Of a stretch of 64,000 bases of DNA, positions 24,737-34,839 are shown in pieces; within the stretch, counting starts at the first letter, position 1; the number at the start of each line of letters is the position of its first letter. This DNA is from Armigeres subalbatus. Taxonomy: Eukaryota; Arthropoda; Insecta; Diptera; Culicidae. The notes below the pieces were generated by a model. The model did no database searches, was not told the DNA's origin, and saw nothing but the letters and a program-made list of their open reading frames with translations. The stretch is from the NCBI RefSeq assembly GCF_024139115.2, contig NC_085139.1:74381203-74445202 (forward strand). The letters run 5' to 3'. Both the position numbers and the translations under genes were made by a program.

Positions 24737-25277
24737 GAGAAAATCAATTTCTCAACATTTCAGCTCAATCGCTTTATGCATAAGCTGGTGCCTTTGATTT
24801 GATGTTTGTAAGCAGATTTCAGCCAAAATATATAGGAAAATATACCTCCGTCACTCATTCGATCTGGAAAACGGTTCTGATTGCTCGATTGAGCTCAGAA
24901 TTGCAAAAAGGGCGGATGGTACATAACAGAACCTTGTACGATGATTAAAAGATCTTTTACTTAGCTTTCGGATATTTTATTAAGAGCTGGAATGCGTAAT
25001 TTTGGATTTATTTATCGCATCGAATCAGTCGAAAACTATATAAAAGTTCATTTATCCATCGTACAATGTTCTGTGCAGTTGTTCTGTAACATACCAACTG
25101 CCCTTTTTGCAATTCTGAGCTCAATCGAGCATTTAGAACCAATTTCAAGATCGAATGAGTGACGGAGGTGTACTTTCCTATATATTTTGGCTGAAATCCC
25201 CATATAAACTTCAAATTCCCATACAAACCAAATGCGCTAGCTTATGAACAAGCGATTGAGCTGATAGATTTTCTCAT
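24737..25277. mobile_element. Large inverted-repeat element
   Basis: The left arm (about 24737-24945) and right arm (about 25046-25277) are reverse complements over some 200 bases. Matching words are GAGAAAATC / GATTTTCTC at the outer ends, CAGCTCAATCGCTT / AAGCGATTGAGCTG, GATTTCAGCCAAAATATAT / ATATATTTTGGCTGAAATC, GAGCTCAGAATTGCAAAAAG / CTTTTTGCAATTCTGAGCTC, and TGTACGATG / CATCGTACA. The spacer is about 100 bp. The left end abuts the previous foldback element with no spacer. Confidence 0.65.
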
Positions 25278-25494
25278 TAAAAGACACAAGGTTGCAGAAA
25301 CAAACCCGCCTCAATACGACAAATAGAAACACATGTTTGTGATTCAAACGCAACCGACTGTTGTTCAATTCTGATACACATAGTTGGGTAGAGAGAACAG
25401 GGTGTGAAATGTTGCCAAAGCAGATTCGATAGATACGGGGAATTGACTGATATCCCATTGTTATTTGCTGGTTATGGAACAACTTCTCGCAAGG
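25278..25494. other. Short noncoding spacer
   Basis: Between the inverted-repeat element and the tRNA-like sequence. Nothing recognised. Confidence 0.3.
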
Positions 25495-25566
25495 ACAGCT
25501 GTTGTATAATTGGTAATACGTTCGTGTACTAAATGGAATAGTGTGGGTTCAAGTCCCATCGGCAGT
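25495..25566 (+). tRNA. tRNA-like sequence (class I cloverleaf, loop reads ACT); probable SINE head or decayed tRNA
   Basis: A 72-nt segment folds as a standard cloverleaf. The acceptor stem ACAGCTG pairs with CGGCAGT (6 of 7 including one wobble). The D stem GTAT pairs with ATAC. The anticodon stem TTCGT pairs with ATGGA (wobbles) around loop GTACTAA, which has T at position 33 and a purine at 37. The variable loop is ATAGT and the T arm is GTGGG-TTCAAGT-CCCAT. The B box GGTTCAAGTCC is perfect. The loop reads ACT, an unusual anticodon that would call for serine, yet the short variable loop is not serine-like. I therefore doubt it is a working tRNA. Confidence 0.4.
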
Positions 25567-25781
25567 CGAATCTTTTTTCGCAATATCTCATGAAACACCC
25601 TAAAATGGCAAACTTAACTGTGTGTATCAAAATTAAACATCTTTTCCAAAAAAAAGAAAAAAATCTGACTTCCCTCAAAAGTCATCAATCAAGAAAAATA
25701 ATAAATAATAAAATAATAAATAATAATTCTCTGCTACCTTTTTATTGTGGCGAGGCAATTTTTATGCACACTTTTTTTTCG

Positions 25782-25990
25782 ATATTGTAGATCCAGTTGA
25801 ACCACTGAGCTCTCGCGACAATCGCATTTTCTTCCATTTCTAAATGTCGCAACTGCATCGCGAGTGGTGCGCATGATGGCGCACGGCTATGGCATAGATG
25901 CGCACTAATCGCGATGCAGTTGCGACATCCGGAAATGGGAGAAAATGCGATTGTCGAGCTCAGTTCGGTTTTCAACTGGATCTACAATAT
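25782..25990. mobile_element. Near-perfect foldback element of 209 bp
   Basis: ATATTGTAGATCCAGTTGAA at the left end matches TTCAACTGGATCTACAATAT at the right end. Further in, CGACAATCGCATTTTCT / AGAAAATGCGATTGTCG and ATGTCGCAACTGCATCGCGA / TCGCGATGCAGTTGCGACAT also match. The loop near 25870-25905 itself contains a GTGCGCATGATGGCGCAC palindrome. A transcript would form a hairpin of roughly 80-90 bp. Noncoding. Confidence 0.7.
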
Positions 25991-27719
25991 TTTATCAAAA
26001 TCAAGCACTTAATCATGCAGCATTGCAGCAATATAACGCTGTGGTATGCTTGAGATACATGCTTGATTATAGGGATCGAAAAAAATGTATTTGCAGTTAA
26101 TAACCGAACAGAAATATGTTCGCATTAATGATTACGCCCTAATACCGGTTTGAAGCTTCGATGCAGAGTACACGACTAACACGAGCTTTATTCGCCAGCA
26201 CCTGAGAAAGCTAAGTGCATTGGAAAACTACAAAGAAAAACATAATGAGTGCCGAACGGTCATCCAACTTGACTCCATCAATTCGGCCCAATCCACCGCC
26301 GAACTATTGGGAAAAGTCAATGCACTTAGTGGCAAGCGTAGATCTTCCCCCATCCACATCGATTCACAAGACCTGTAACCCGCCATTTTAGGGTAACAAT
26401 TAAAACCCCTTGGTTATTGGGCCAATTTAGCTGAGACCCCAAAAAAAATTGTAAATATATGTTTCTGTGTTTGTCTACTAATTTATTATTAAATGTCTGT
26501 ATATAAAATAAATGTCTGTGGTCCATTGTGTATGTTTGACTGATATTTATTTTGTATATAGTAGCTTTAGCGTATAAACAAACAATTATATTAATTAAAA
26601 GATGACGTTTGAGTCCAAATTTGTATATTATATTTAGTTGTTTGTTTACCTCCTGGTTGGTGTTGAAAATATATATTTATTTACAGTATTTACATTATTT
26701 ATTTACATTTACATTATTTATTGGATTCCTTATTTACATTATTTATATAAATATTTATTTAACCTATTTATTAAAATTATTTACACTACTTACATTTAAA
26801 TATTTCCTTACATAATAAACTAAATAAATTAAAAGAAATGAAAAAAAAAGAAAACAAGCACTTAGGGCTGAATATGTACAGGTTTTGCATGCAATCTAGC
26901 CAAAATTATTTGAATTTAAATCTACAATTTGATAACGCAACCCCAACCAAAACCCCTAGATATTATACTAATAACCATCAACGAGAAACGCAGCGATTCA
27001 CCGAAACGCACACCGGAATAACGAAATGGCAGGCTATGGGCGTTATACTTGGGGCGGCAAGAATAGGATAGAAGGGCAAGGTCTCCATAGAATCGCTCTC
27101 TCAGTATTTTTCTACCGGTCCAGAGGAGTGAGGTAACAAGTGACACTCGCGAAATTGAGATTTCTAAAGCTTTTTCGCAGTTTCGTAAGTTTGTGAGAAG
27201 TGAACGATAATTAAAACTTGCAAACTAATAAGAAACTTTAAAGCTACAGTGATTACTAATATTAAATATTAAGTGATAAACTAATATTCTCCGTAGCAAA
27301 GCACCCCTAAAACGTTAAAAATATTACGTAGTGAAGTTCTGTACGGACCTACGTCTGCCAGCACCACAACGATCGGAATAAAGAGTAGACACCAAAAAAT
27401 TAAAAGTTAGATTTCGATCGAGTCAGGACGGCTAGGTTGTTAACGTACAAAATAGATCCTGAGCGAACGTGGGGAAAAAGTGAATATACCTATTGAATAT
27501 GAACTGTGGTCCGAGCTGATGGGTGTGATGTGATGAACAATTGGAAGCACGTTTTGAATGGTGGTGTTTGGTAAAGACAACGGCCGTCAGCTTCGGTGTC
27601 GTTCGCTCAGGTGGACCACATAGTATAGTGCGCGTGCGAAAGGTGAACCACTCCCTGGACCAACGGAACATTGGCCAAACGTTATTTCAAGGCCATAGTG
27701 TCACTAGTGGTTCCCTACT
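25991..27719. other. AT-rich noncoding sequence with one unassigned open stretch
   Basis: 26154-26378 is open without an ATG and encodes a charged helical-looking peptide (…RQHLRKLSALENYKEKH…) ending at TAA. It may be a retroelement gag remnant, but no motif proves this. 26530-26830 is a TTTATTTACATT-type low-complexity run. 27080-27700 reads like the 5' region of the retroelement that follows. No host gene recognised. Confidence 0.3.
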
Positions 27720-30045
27720 GTAAAAGAGGAACGAAGAATTGCCCTGTATATTGCCTAGTAAAGACAAGCTCCGGTGCCCGCCTTCGGAAGATCTCTACGC
27801 CGCCGTCGTCATCTTGGAAGGACAACCCTGCAACCCGCAGGGTTGCCGTGGCTAGACCAGTGTCCAGGGAGTAGTCATCTGACCCTTGTAGACCTTAAGA
27901 TAGTTTCAGACCGTACTATTTCCGATCCGCCGAATGTGGCCAATGCACTCGGGGAGTACTTCGCATCACTCGCATCAGTAAGCGGCTACCCAGCCGATTT
28001 TCAAAGGCTCATAGCCACCAGGGCTCTGACGCTGCAGAACTTTCGAGTCCCGCCGGACTTGCTTAGTTCCCCAATAAACCAGCCCTTTTCGTTCGCCGAG
28101 CTTTCCTTCGCTCTTGCCAGTAGCAAAGGGAAGTCTTGCGGTCCGGATGGATTAGGGTATCCGATGCCGAAAAACCTTCCCCCCACCGCCAACATAGTAT
28201 TCCTTGATCTGGTGAATCAAGCCTGGACGAATCAAACTTTTCCCGACGAGTGGCGCCTATATTACGTTATTCCGATACCTAAAACAGTTTCTCCTCCCGC
28301 GACGCCGCTGATTACCGGCCTATCTCGATGACCTCCTGTGTATCAAAGGTCGTCGAGAGGTTGGTCAACCGTATGCTGCATGAAGAGCTTGAATCTGACG
28401 GACAACTTGGTTTTCGCCAACACGTTTTTCGACCGGGATATGGGGCTAGTTCGTACTTTGCCGGATTAGGAGACGTACTCCAAAGCGCCTTTGACCAAGG
28501 GAAACACGGCGATCTCGTTTCTCATGATATTTCTAAGGCGTTTAATCTCACTTGGACCTCACTAGTGCTCAAGCAGCAGTGGGGTTTCACTGGTAACATC
28601 CTTACTTCCTCACCAGCCGGCCCTTCCGGGTCTTTATTGGCTATTCCGCCTCCAGAACCTTCCCAAAAGTGACCGGGGTCCTGTAGGGATCTGTTCTGTC
28701 AGTAACCCTGGTTCTGGTTGCCATGAATGGGGTCTACAATCTTCAATATTCATCTACATCTTCGTCTACGCGGACGACATCTTCCTTGTTGTAGTCGGAG
28801 ACACTCCGACGCGAACGCGTATCCGAACCAGTACTGGAAAAGGTCGTGATCGTCATAAGACAGAGAGCAAAGCGCCTTTTTCTATTTCAGGCGACCAAAT
28901 GAAAGAATCGTGGGTACTTTGATCAATTTCGCATGAAAGGCAGTCATGATAGGATGTTGTGCTTTATTTTAAAGTTTTTATTTAAAGTTATTTTAATAGA
29001 TACATGCGAAAAATAGTGACTAGTCGATAAATTGATCATACTTCTTTAAATCGCCGAGTTGAAACTGAAAATAAACACAAAAATAAAGCAGATATTGCAC
29101 ACTTTCATGACCTGTCACGGAACAAATATTTTTTGAGATTTTTGTAACATGCCATTCATCCTTCGCGTTTCAATAGATTTTGAAAGGGGCAGATATGTAA
29201 ACATCGCGTGACATCTCTTATTGAAAATGAGAAATTCCAGTACTGATCCGAACACAAGCAGCGGTTAGTGCAGTTAATCGGTGGGCCTTGTCGGTTGGCT
29301 TCGCCATGTCGGCCGGAAAAAGCGTCCACGGACATGCGTGCAATGGACGGCACCGTCTCGCCGGCCCTAGTCTCAATATTAACGGGCAGCCGATTCCAAA
29401 CCGGAAACTTGTCAAGGTCCTCGAAGTCTCCATCGACCGATGACTGACCTTCGTTCCTGATTTCCAAGCGGTCAAAGTCGGCTGCAAAACATTATCATAG
29501 GACGCGTAGGACGAACAACATGGCCACTCGGTATCGTATCGGCCAAGCCCAGATTGACAGCAGACTGCTGTGCGGACAAGAACTGACTTGTTTAGCTCGT
29601 TGAGAGCTTGTCAACATACTCTCCCCAGTCTTCGACCAATACCTCCGCATAGCTTCCGAACTTCTTCCTTCCACACCCACTGAGGCTGCCTGCGCCGAAG
29701 CAGGTGTCCTCCCATTTCGCTCTCGTGTGTAAGTGGCTATATGCCGCCGCATACGCTTTCGCCACATGCGGAAACCATAGGAACCCTCTCGTTGTTCAAG
29801 GGGATCGGATCATGCACATGATGGCCGGCGACAATCTCCCCCCGGTGGCTAGGGTCCACTGGAATGGAGCGAGGAGCTGGCACTCCTCCAAAGCCAACAT
29901 AAATAGCTCCACTGCGAGGCGCTTTAAAAGAGGGGACAATACGGAAGCTCTACGGTCGCCGAGTTGCTAAACACTGAGTTTAGGGACCATGAACATCGAT
30001 TCCCTTTCGAGAGAAGGGGTCGGCTTAGGCGTTACCGGGAGCAAC
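27720..30045 (+). pseudogene. Broken ORF2 of an I-clade-like non-LTR retrotransposon
   Basis: RT blocks appear in order but in shifting frames: SCGPDGLGYPMPKNLP (about 28134), DYRPISMTSCVSKVVERL (frameshift at about 28312), LGFRQ…FRPGYGASSYFAGLGDV, HDISKAFN (first catalytic Asp), GSVLSVT…VAMNGVY, and YADDIFLVVVG at about 28773 (catalytic Asp pair). Continuity is lost at 28870-29245, an unrelated AT-rich insert, and resumes with VGFAMSAGKSVHGH and INGQPIPNRKLVKVL at 29285-29430. A terminal stretch with NSSTARRFKRGDNTEALR reaches 30045, where it is cut by the opposite-strand element. Endonuclease sequence upstream is not clearly readable. Many frameshifts and stops make it dead. Its activity would have been target-primed reverse transcription. 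Confidence 0.75.
28870..29245. other. AT-rich insert interrupting the RT pseudogene
   Basis: The reading of the retroelement is broken here: the sequence after the YADD block and before the AVNRWALSVGF block is AT-rich and noncoding. I could not identify terminal repeats, so it may be an insertion or a local rearrangement. Confidence 0.4.
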
Positions 30046-30610
30046 CTAACGGTCTCGGACAGCCTTCCTGCACAATACAGCGTCTTTTTGGCTGAAGAAG
30101 ACGTTTGCGATCGTCAAAGGATTCCGGCAAAACGCGGCAGTCACCCTTCCTGACAATCTGAAATGAAACCTTGATCCCCTGAAGGTTACTCAAAATCTCA
30201 TTCCTAAAGCCAGAAAACTCTGCAACAGATACCACAATTAGCGGAATCCTTTGCTTCTTTGCATGGATCGAATCACCTGGGCCAGAGGTAAATTCGATTT
30301 GCTCAATTTCATTATGAATCAAATCGAACTGATTGAGCAGTTCGATAGGAGAAGAATCATTTCCAATGTTAGAGTTAGAAGGAACATTCTCCAGTTCCTT
30401 CTATTTTTTCGCGCTTCAGCAGGACGGTCTTGAAACCTTGTTTCTTAGAAGGAAGTGGAGAATTCAGAGACTCCCCCTTCCTCTTGTTTTTATTAATGCT
30501 CGTTGCTGAGCGTGGAGACGTGACCTCCTAAGAGTTTTTTTTCCGAGAACGGTGTCCTTGCAGGATTACCACCGCTTGTGGAAATTTTACTTCCGCAAAC
30601 GGGTCAAACG
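30046..30610 (-). pseudogene. Truncated ORF1 of a Jockey-type non-LTR retrotransposon
   Basis: Reading leftwards, a basic region KKQGFKTVLLKREKIEG leads, after a frameshift near 30385, into IELLNQFDLIHNEIEQ. Then follows a conserved block with RIPLIVVSVAEF, NEILSNLQGIKVSFQI and GDCRVLPESFDDRKRLLQ. That last block is characteristic of Jockey-type ORF1 (gag) proteins upstream of the zinc knuckles. The frame ends at the junction with the I-clade pseudogene at about 30045, so knuckles and ORF2 are missing. Confidence 0.65.
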
Positions 30611-30854
30611 TAAAACGAAGGCACGGGTCCAAGCAAAGATCGTAACTGGATCAGTAGGTACAAATAACGCTTCGAAGCACTGTGGAAATTAAAATAGCTT
30701 CGGGTAGTATTAAAAACTTCCTTCAGCAAAAAGAAAATAGAACCGCACAGCACGAAAGCACAATGCGGTCTGAGAGGAATGAATGATTTTTCTTAAATTC
30801 TTCAAAATTACTTTGAGGAATTCTTTGGAATTAAATCAGGAAATATCGGTACAA

Positions 30855-31110
30855 TAAAAGTTAATTGCTTATATTCCGGGTATTAGCCACCCGGAGTGGA
30901 AATTAATCATTATGCATGAAACTCGATTTGTGCAATTGCACAACATGTGTAAAGATTTAGTTCGAAAAATGTATTGAAGGGTATCCACTTCCTTCGGTGG
31001 GGTTTGATCCCACGAAACCAGTACGCTAGACAGGTGCTTTCCCAACTAAGCTACGAAGGACCTCCGTCGTCCTCCGCAGAGTTCGGCTATATGCCTGGTG
31101 TTGGAAAATT
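30855..31110 (-). mobile_element. tRNA-Ala-like SINE (copy 1)
   Basis: The minus strand of 30990-31060 folds as a tRNA. Acceptor TCCTTCG pairs perfectly with CGAAGGA, the D-arm region is TAGCTTAGTTGGGAAAGCA, the anticodon loop CTAGCGT reads AGC (alanine), and the T arm is GTGGG-ATCAAAC-CCCAC. The flanks (GTTAATTGC…CCGGGTA…GAAACTCGATT on the left, CCTCCGTCGTCCTCCGCAG on the right) recur at 38.1 kb, so this is a dispersed repeat and not a single tRNA gene. Confidence 0.6.
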
Positions 31111-32897
31111 GCACGAAAGTGCAGAAATGGACTTGTTCAATAATTTAATGACAGTTGATTCTTAATACAGAAACATCAGCTTGGTATACTTTGTACATCG
31201 TACCAAAACCGTTGTTCATATTTTCGAACATCCCCTTTGACATAAATACAAATAAATGTACCTTTCCTTTCTTCCACACACCTTTCCAACCGAATATGAA
31301 ATCCAGGATCATTACAAACACATCCAAAGCCCACATTCACCCCATTCGCTTCGGCTTCACTCTTCAGCTCGATAAAGTCCGTCGAGTTGAGCGTCGACCA
31401 ACATTGAACAACCACCACACAGTCAGCACCAACAAACGAGCAAACAAACAGGTAAAGGTACCACACACCGCATGGCGCAATGTAGAGCGCATAAATAAAA
31501 GTACGAGTGACATCAACGATCGAGTTGAATGTGCATACCACCAGCAGGTAGGTAGGTGAAATGCATTTAACTCCATATTCGGAGTACAATCCGGCGGTGG
31601 CACACAGTCAGTGCGACTCTTAAACAAATGCGAAATTCAACATGCTGGCTACAGCGTGTCTGGATTTTGGGTAAACTAGATAGGCCCTGTGCGTATAGTG
31701 GACCTTCTGAACAGAAAGCTTGCGAACATTCATAAAACGTTGATTTGTGATTCATGTTCATTGATTTCATGCAATCAAGTAATTATAGTTGATTTGTATA
31801 CATCGAAAAATCAAGTGGCCTTGCGTATTTTTTATGGCGTTTGTGTTCCATCAAAATTATCGCTTTGTTCTGACCTCCTGCGAAGTAATTGATATCAACC
31901 ACCATCTTCGAAGGTCCAATATCGATACGCGATTCCTAGTTTGCATTCTATTGGCAGAAACACAACTCGAAATTTATAGCTGGGTGCCGCCACACTAATC
32001 TACTGAGCACCCGAGTAAAAGTTGCTAGCGATATGTTCCAGCACTAAGATTTCACGATTTGTGCATCGTATAATGTCAATGGGGGCGGCTTTTATTAGTT
32101 TGGCGAAAACAGCAGCTGCTCCCAAATCAAAAATTGTAAATTTGAACTATTGCTAATGACAACCCGTTTGTCTTCTATTGCAAATGTTAGGATTAAATCG
32201 ACTCTCAACAAGGACAATCTCTGTGGATTTTTTTTTTGCGTTTTCAACGACAATAATTACAATTATTGTACTCCTTGTTCCAAACAGATCAGATCATGTG
32301 AATTTCTGGGAATTTCAGTCCCTCGAATAACACATGAAATTGTCTCTAGTTTTTTTTTAAATGAGTATTTTTCATCAACTGTGATTAAATATTTATTAAA
32401 AATGTGGTCGATTTCTTTGTAATCGGGTAGTTCACAGATTTTCAAATGCGACTCTTTATGCATACAACATACACTCTCTAACTACGTTACGTATATCCTT
32501 TTTAGGCTATTTTCCTGGTAAAACGTGTGCCTCATTCGTTTGTTATTTATTTGGTTTACTGAAAGAAAAAACACGAAAATGTTTGCGCTTATATGCAGTG
32601 GCCGAATAAATATAATTCGCCTATTGAATACACGGATTAGTCTTTTCGTTTCATCACTGTAGATTATTCCACTAACAAACTTAGATAGTGGCATCTATTT
32701 TGCTATGCAATTAAAACTGTTCCTAAATCACCCAAGCATGCACGCAATGCACGTGTTGTTCAAAGGACATTGGACAATTTGATAAAAAAAAATCATAGAG
32801 AATCCTATAGTTCCTTGCTGGTATTTGAATTTTCTTCTTCTTTCTGGTATTACATCCTCCACTGGAAAACTACACCTCGTATTTATTAGGGTCGTAT
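31111..32897. other. No gene recognised
   Basis: 31180-31600 is less AT-rich. It holds a possible small noncoding exon, with a polypyrimidine-CTCTTCAG acceptor near 31369 and an AACAG|GTAAAG donor near 31450, but no coding support. The remainder is AT-rich and featureless. Confidence 0.3.
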
Positions 32898-32909
32898 ATT
32901 AATTACGTA

Positions 32910-33210
32910 GGGGCCCTCCTTAGCCGTGCAGTAAGACGCGCGGCTACAAAGCCAGACCATGCTGAGGGTGGCTGCGTTCGATTCCCGGTGCCGGTCTAGG
33001 CAATTTTCGGATTGGAAATTGTCTCGGCTTTTCTGGGCATAAAAGTATCATCGTGCTAGCCTCATGATATACGAATGCAAAAATAGTAACCTGGCTTAGA
33101 AACCTCGCAGTTAATAACTGTGGAAGTGTTTAATGAACACTAAGCTGCGAGGCGGCTCTGTTCCAGTGTGTGGGGATGTAATGCCAATAAGAAGAAGAAG
33201 AAGAAGAAGA
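32910..33210 (+). mobile_element. Full-length Feilai-like tRNA-derived SINE
   Basis: Same head, body and AAGAAGAAG tail as the copies at 19790 and 34454. The A box is intact; the B box reads GCGTTCGATTCC, with one change from consensus. ATTAATTACGTA is duplicated exactly at 32898-32909 and 33211-33222. Confidence 0.85.
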
Positions 33211-33357
33211 ATTAATTACGTAAGCATTTTTTTGAGTTTTTCGACACGTTTTCCCGCCTTGTAAGATTTTTCTCATACATATTTGTTCGTTTATATAAAG
33301 CGTAAGAAAATGATAAACCCCCTGCCCCCATAAGTACTTTCGTTATAAGTGTATGGC

Positions 33358-33428
33358 CCCATTAAGCATTTCCAACTGCGGGGTTTCTGAGCGAAGTTAC
33401 TATTTTTGCATTTGTATATCATAAGACT
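33358..33428 (-). mobile_element. Feilai-like SINE fragment
   Basis: CATTAAGCATTTCCAACTGCG, GGGTTTCTGAGC and TTTTTGCATTTGTATATCAT follow the body of the full copies in order. Both ends are missing. Confidence 0.55.
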
Positions 33429-33478
33429 ATTTTTTATTTGCTATAATTAACCAGCTTTTGAAAACGTATTCGATTCTA

Positions 33479-34211
33479 CAGGGTCCGGCAATTGAACTGC
33501 TACATAAATGAGTAAAAATAATATAATGCAATTCCAACTGAGAGGCTTTCAGGGGTCATTAAGAGTTAAGAGCGGCCAGCCAGTACGCCGGACCTAAACC
33601 CTATGAATTTAACTGTCTGAAGTATGTTGGAGGTCGCGGCTGCTCTAAAACATCATGTTTTTTTGTCCTGAAGCGACATCTGGTGGCCTCTGGTAAAATA
33701 ACACCTGCGTTCCTCGATCTTCTGCGACGAGTGGCTAGGCTCAAGGACAAAAAAAAAATGTAGTTTGACGATAATGATGATGTTTCATGTTTTTTTCGAT
33801 TTGGATAGGAAGAGTGGAATCGCCAACTTCCTATTGTTAACATTTCGTGGATAAAGGGCGGGCTCTTCTCCCCATATATTGGGTCAATCTGGGAAACGAG
33901 GGCTAGATTATATTATTGTATGTACGAACTTTCTTCTGGAAGGAGATTCTCTAGTCATCCCGTGGATTCGCATAAGTGTCTCTGCTTATGGAACCACCCC
34001 ACCCATTTTTGGCCCTTCATACAGGAGTTTGATGAAATACAAACAATAACATAATCATGATCAAATCGTTTGTCAGATATGGCCAGCGCTATCGGCAGGT
34101 GCCTAGTATCATCATCATCATCATCAAAACTGAATGATATTGAAATGATTTTTTTTATGTTGATCAATTCGTCTATTTCTTCTAATGTAGCACTTCAATA
34201 GCCGGACCCTG
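33479..34211 (+). mobile_element. Decayed Tc1/mariner-type element with TA target site
   Basis: Inverted ends CAGGGTCCGGCAATTGAA (left) and TTCAATAGCCGGACCCTG (right) continue inward as CTGCTACAT / ATGTAGCACT. A TA dinucleotide flanks each side, as expected for this superfamily. Inside, in forward frame near 33573-33640, RPASTPDLNPMNLTV is a remnant of the transposase block around the second catalytic aspartate, followed by stops. At 733 bp it is well below the usual 1.2-1.6 kb, so it is internally deleted and inactive. Confidence 0.7.
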
Positions 34212-34453
34212 TATTATCTTCCGATGGAGGTATTGATTTACTACTGGTTAATCTTTTGTAGAAAATTTTACCTACGCCCTGAATAATTTCTCGGAAGAAA
34301 TAATTAAAAGTTGTTTTCAAATCAAACATGAATGAAAAATGAATATGGAATGTTACTTGCAATGGCTTCACAAAGTTAGTTAGTAAACAACAAATCCATT
34401 ACTTAAATCCAAATCCAAAAGCTGATAGATATACATTTTTGGAACATAATACG

Positions 34454-34751
34454 TCTTCTTCTTCTTCTTCTTCGTTGGCATTACATCCCCGACTGGGACA
34501 TTGCCGCCTCGCAGCTTAGTGTTCATTAAGCACTTCCACAGTTATTAACCGCGAGGTTTCTAAGCCAAGTTACCATTTCTGCATTCGTATATCATGAGGC
34601 TAGCACGATGATACTTTTATGCCCAGGGAAGTCGAGACAATTTCCAAGCCGAAAATTATCTAGACCGGCACCGGGAATCGAACCCAGCCACCCTCAGCAT
34701 GGTCTTGCTTTGTAGCCGCGCATCTTACCGCACGGCTAAGGAGGGCCCCTA
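34454..34751 (-). mobile_element. Full-length Feilai-like tRNA-derived SINE
   Basis: Minus-strand copy with AAG triplet tail at the left and the GGGCCCTCCTTAGCCG head at the right. The B box GGTTCGATTCC is perfect. GGAACATAATACG is duplicated exactly at 34441-34453 and 34752-34764. Confidence 0.85.
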
Positions 34752-34839
34752 GGAACATAATACGCACTAAAGTATAAATCTAGAGGTCGTGATCCACAGT
34801 TTGGGAATCTATGCTATGAATCAGCGATCATCAACCTTT

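Noticed and set aside
30990..31060. Functional tRNA-Ala(AGC) gene
   Set aside because: The fold is good, but the same sequence with its non-tRNA flanks recurs at 38.1-38.6 kb, and the T loop is atypical (ATCAAAC). A SINE is the better explanation.
31176..31589. 137-codon minus-strand frame with many cysteines
   Set aside because: No recognisable domain, overlapping open frames on both strands, no splice signals in the right places.
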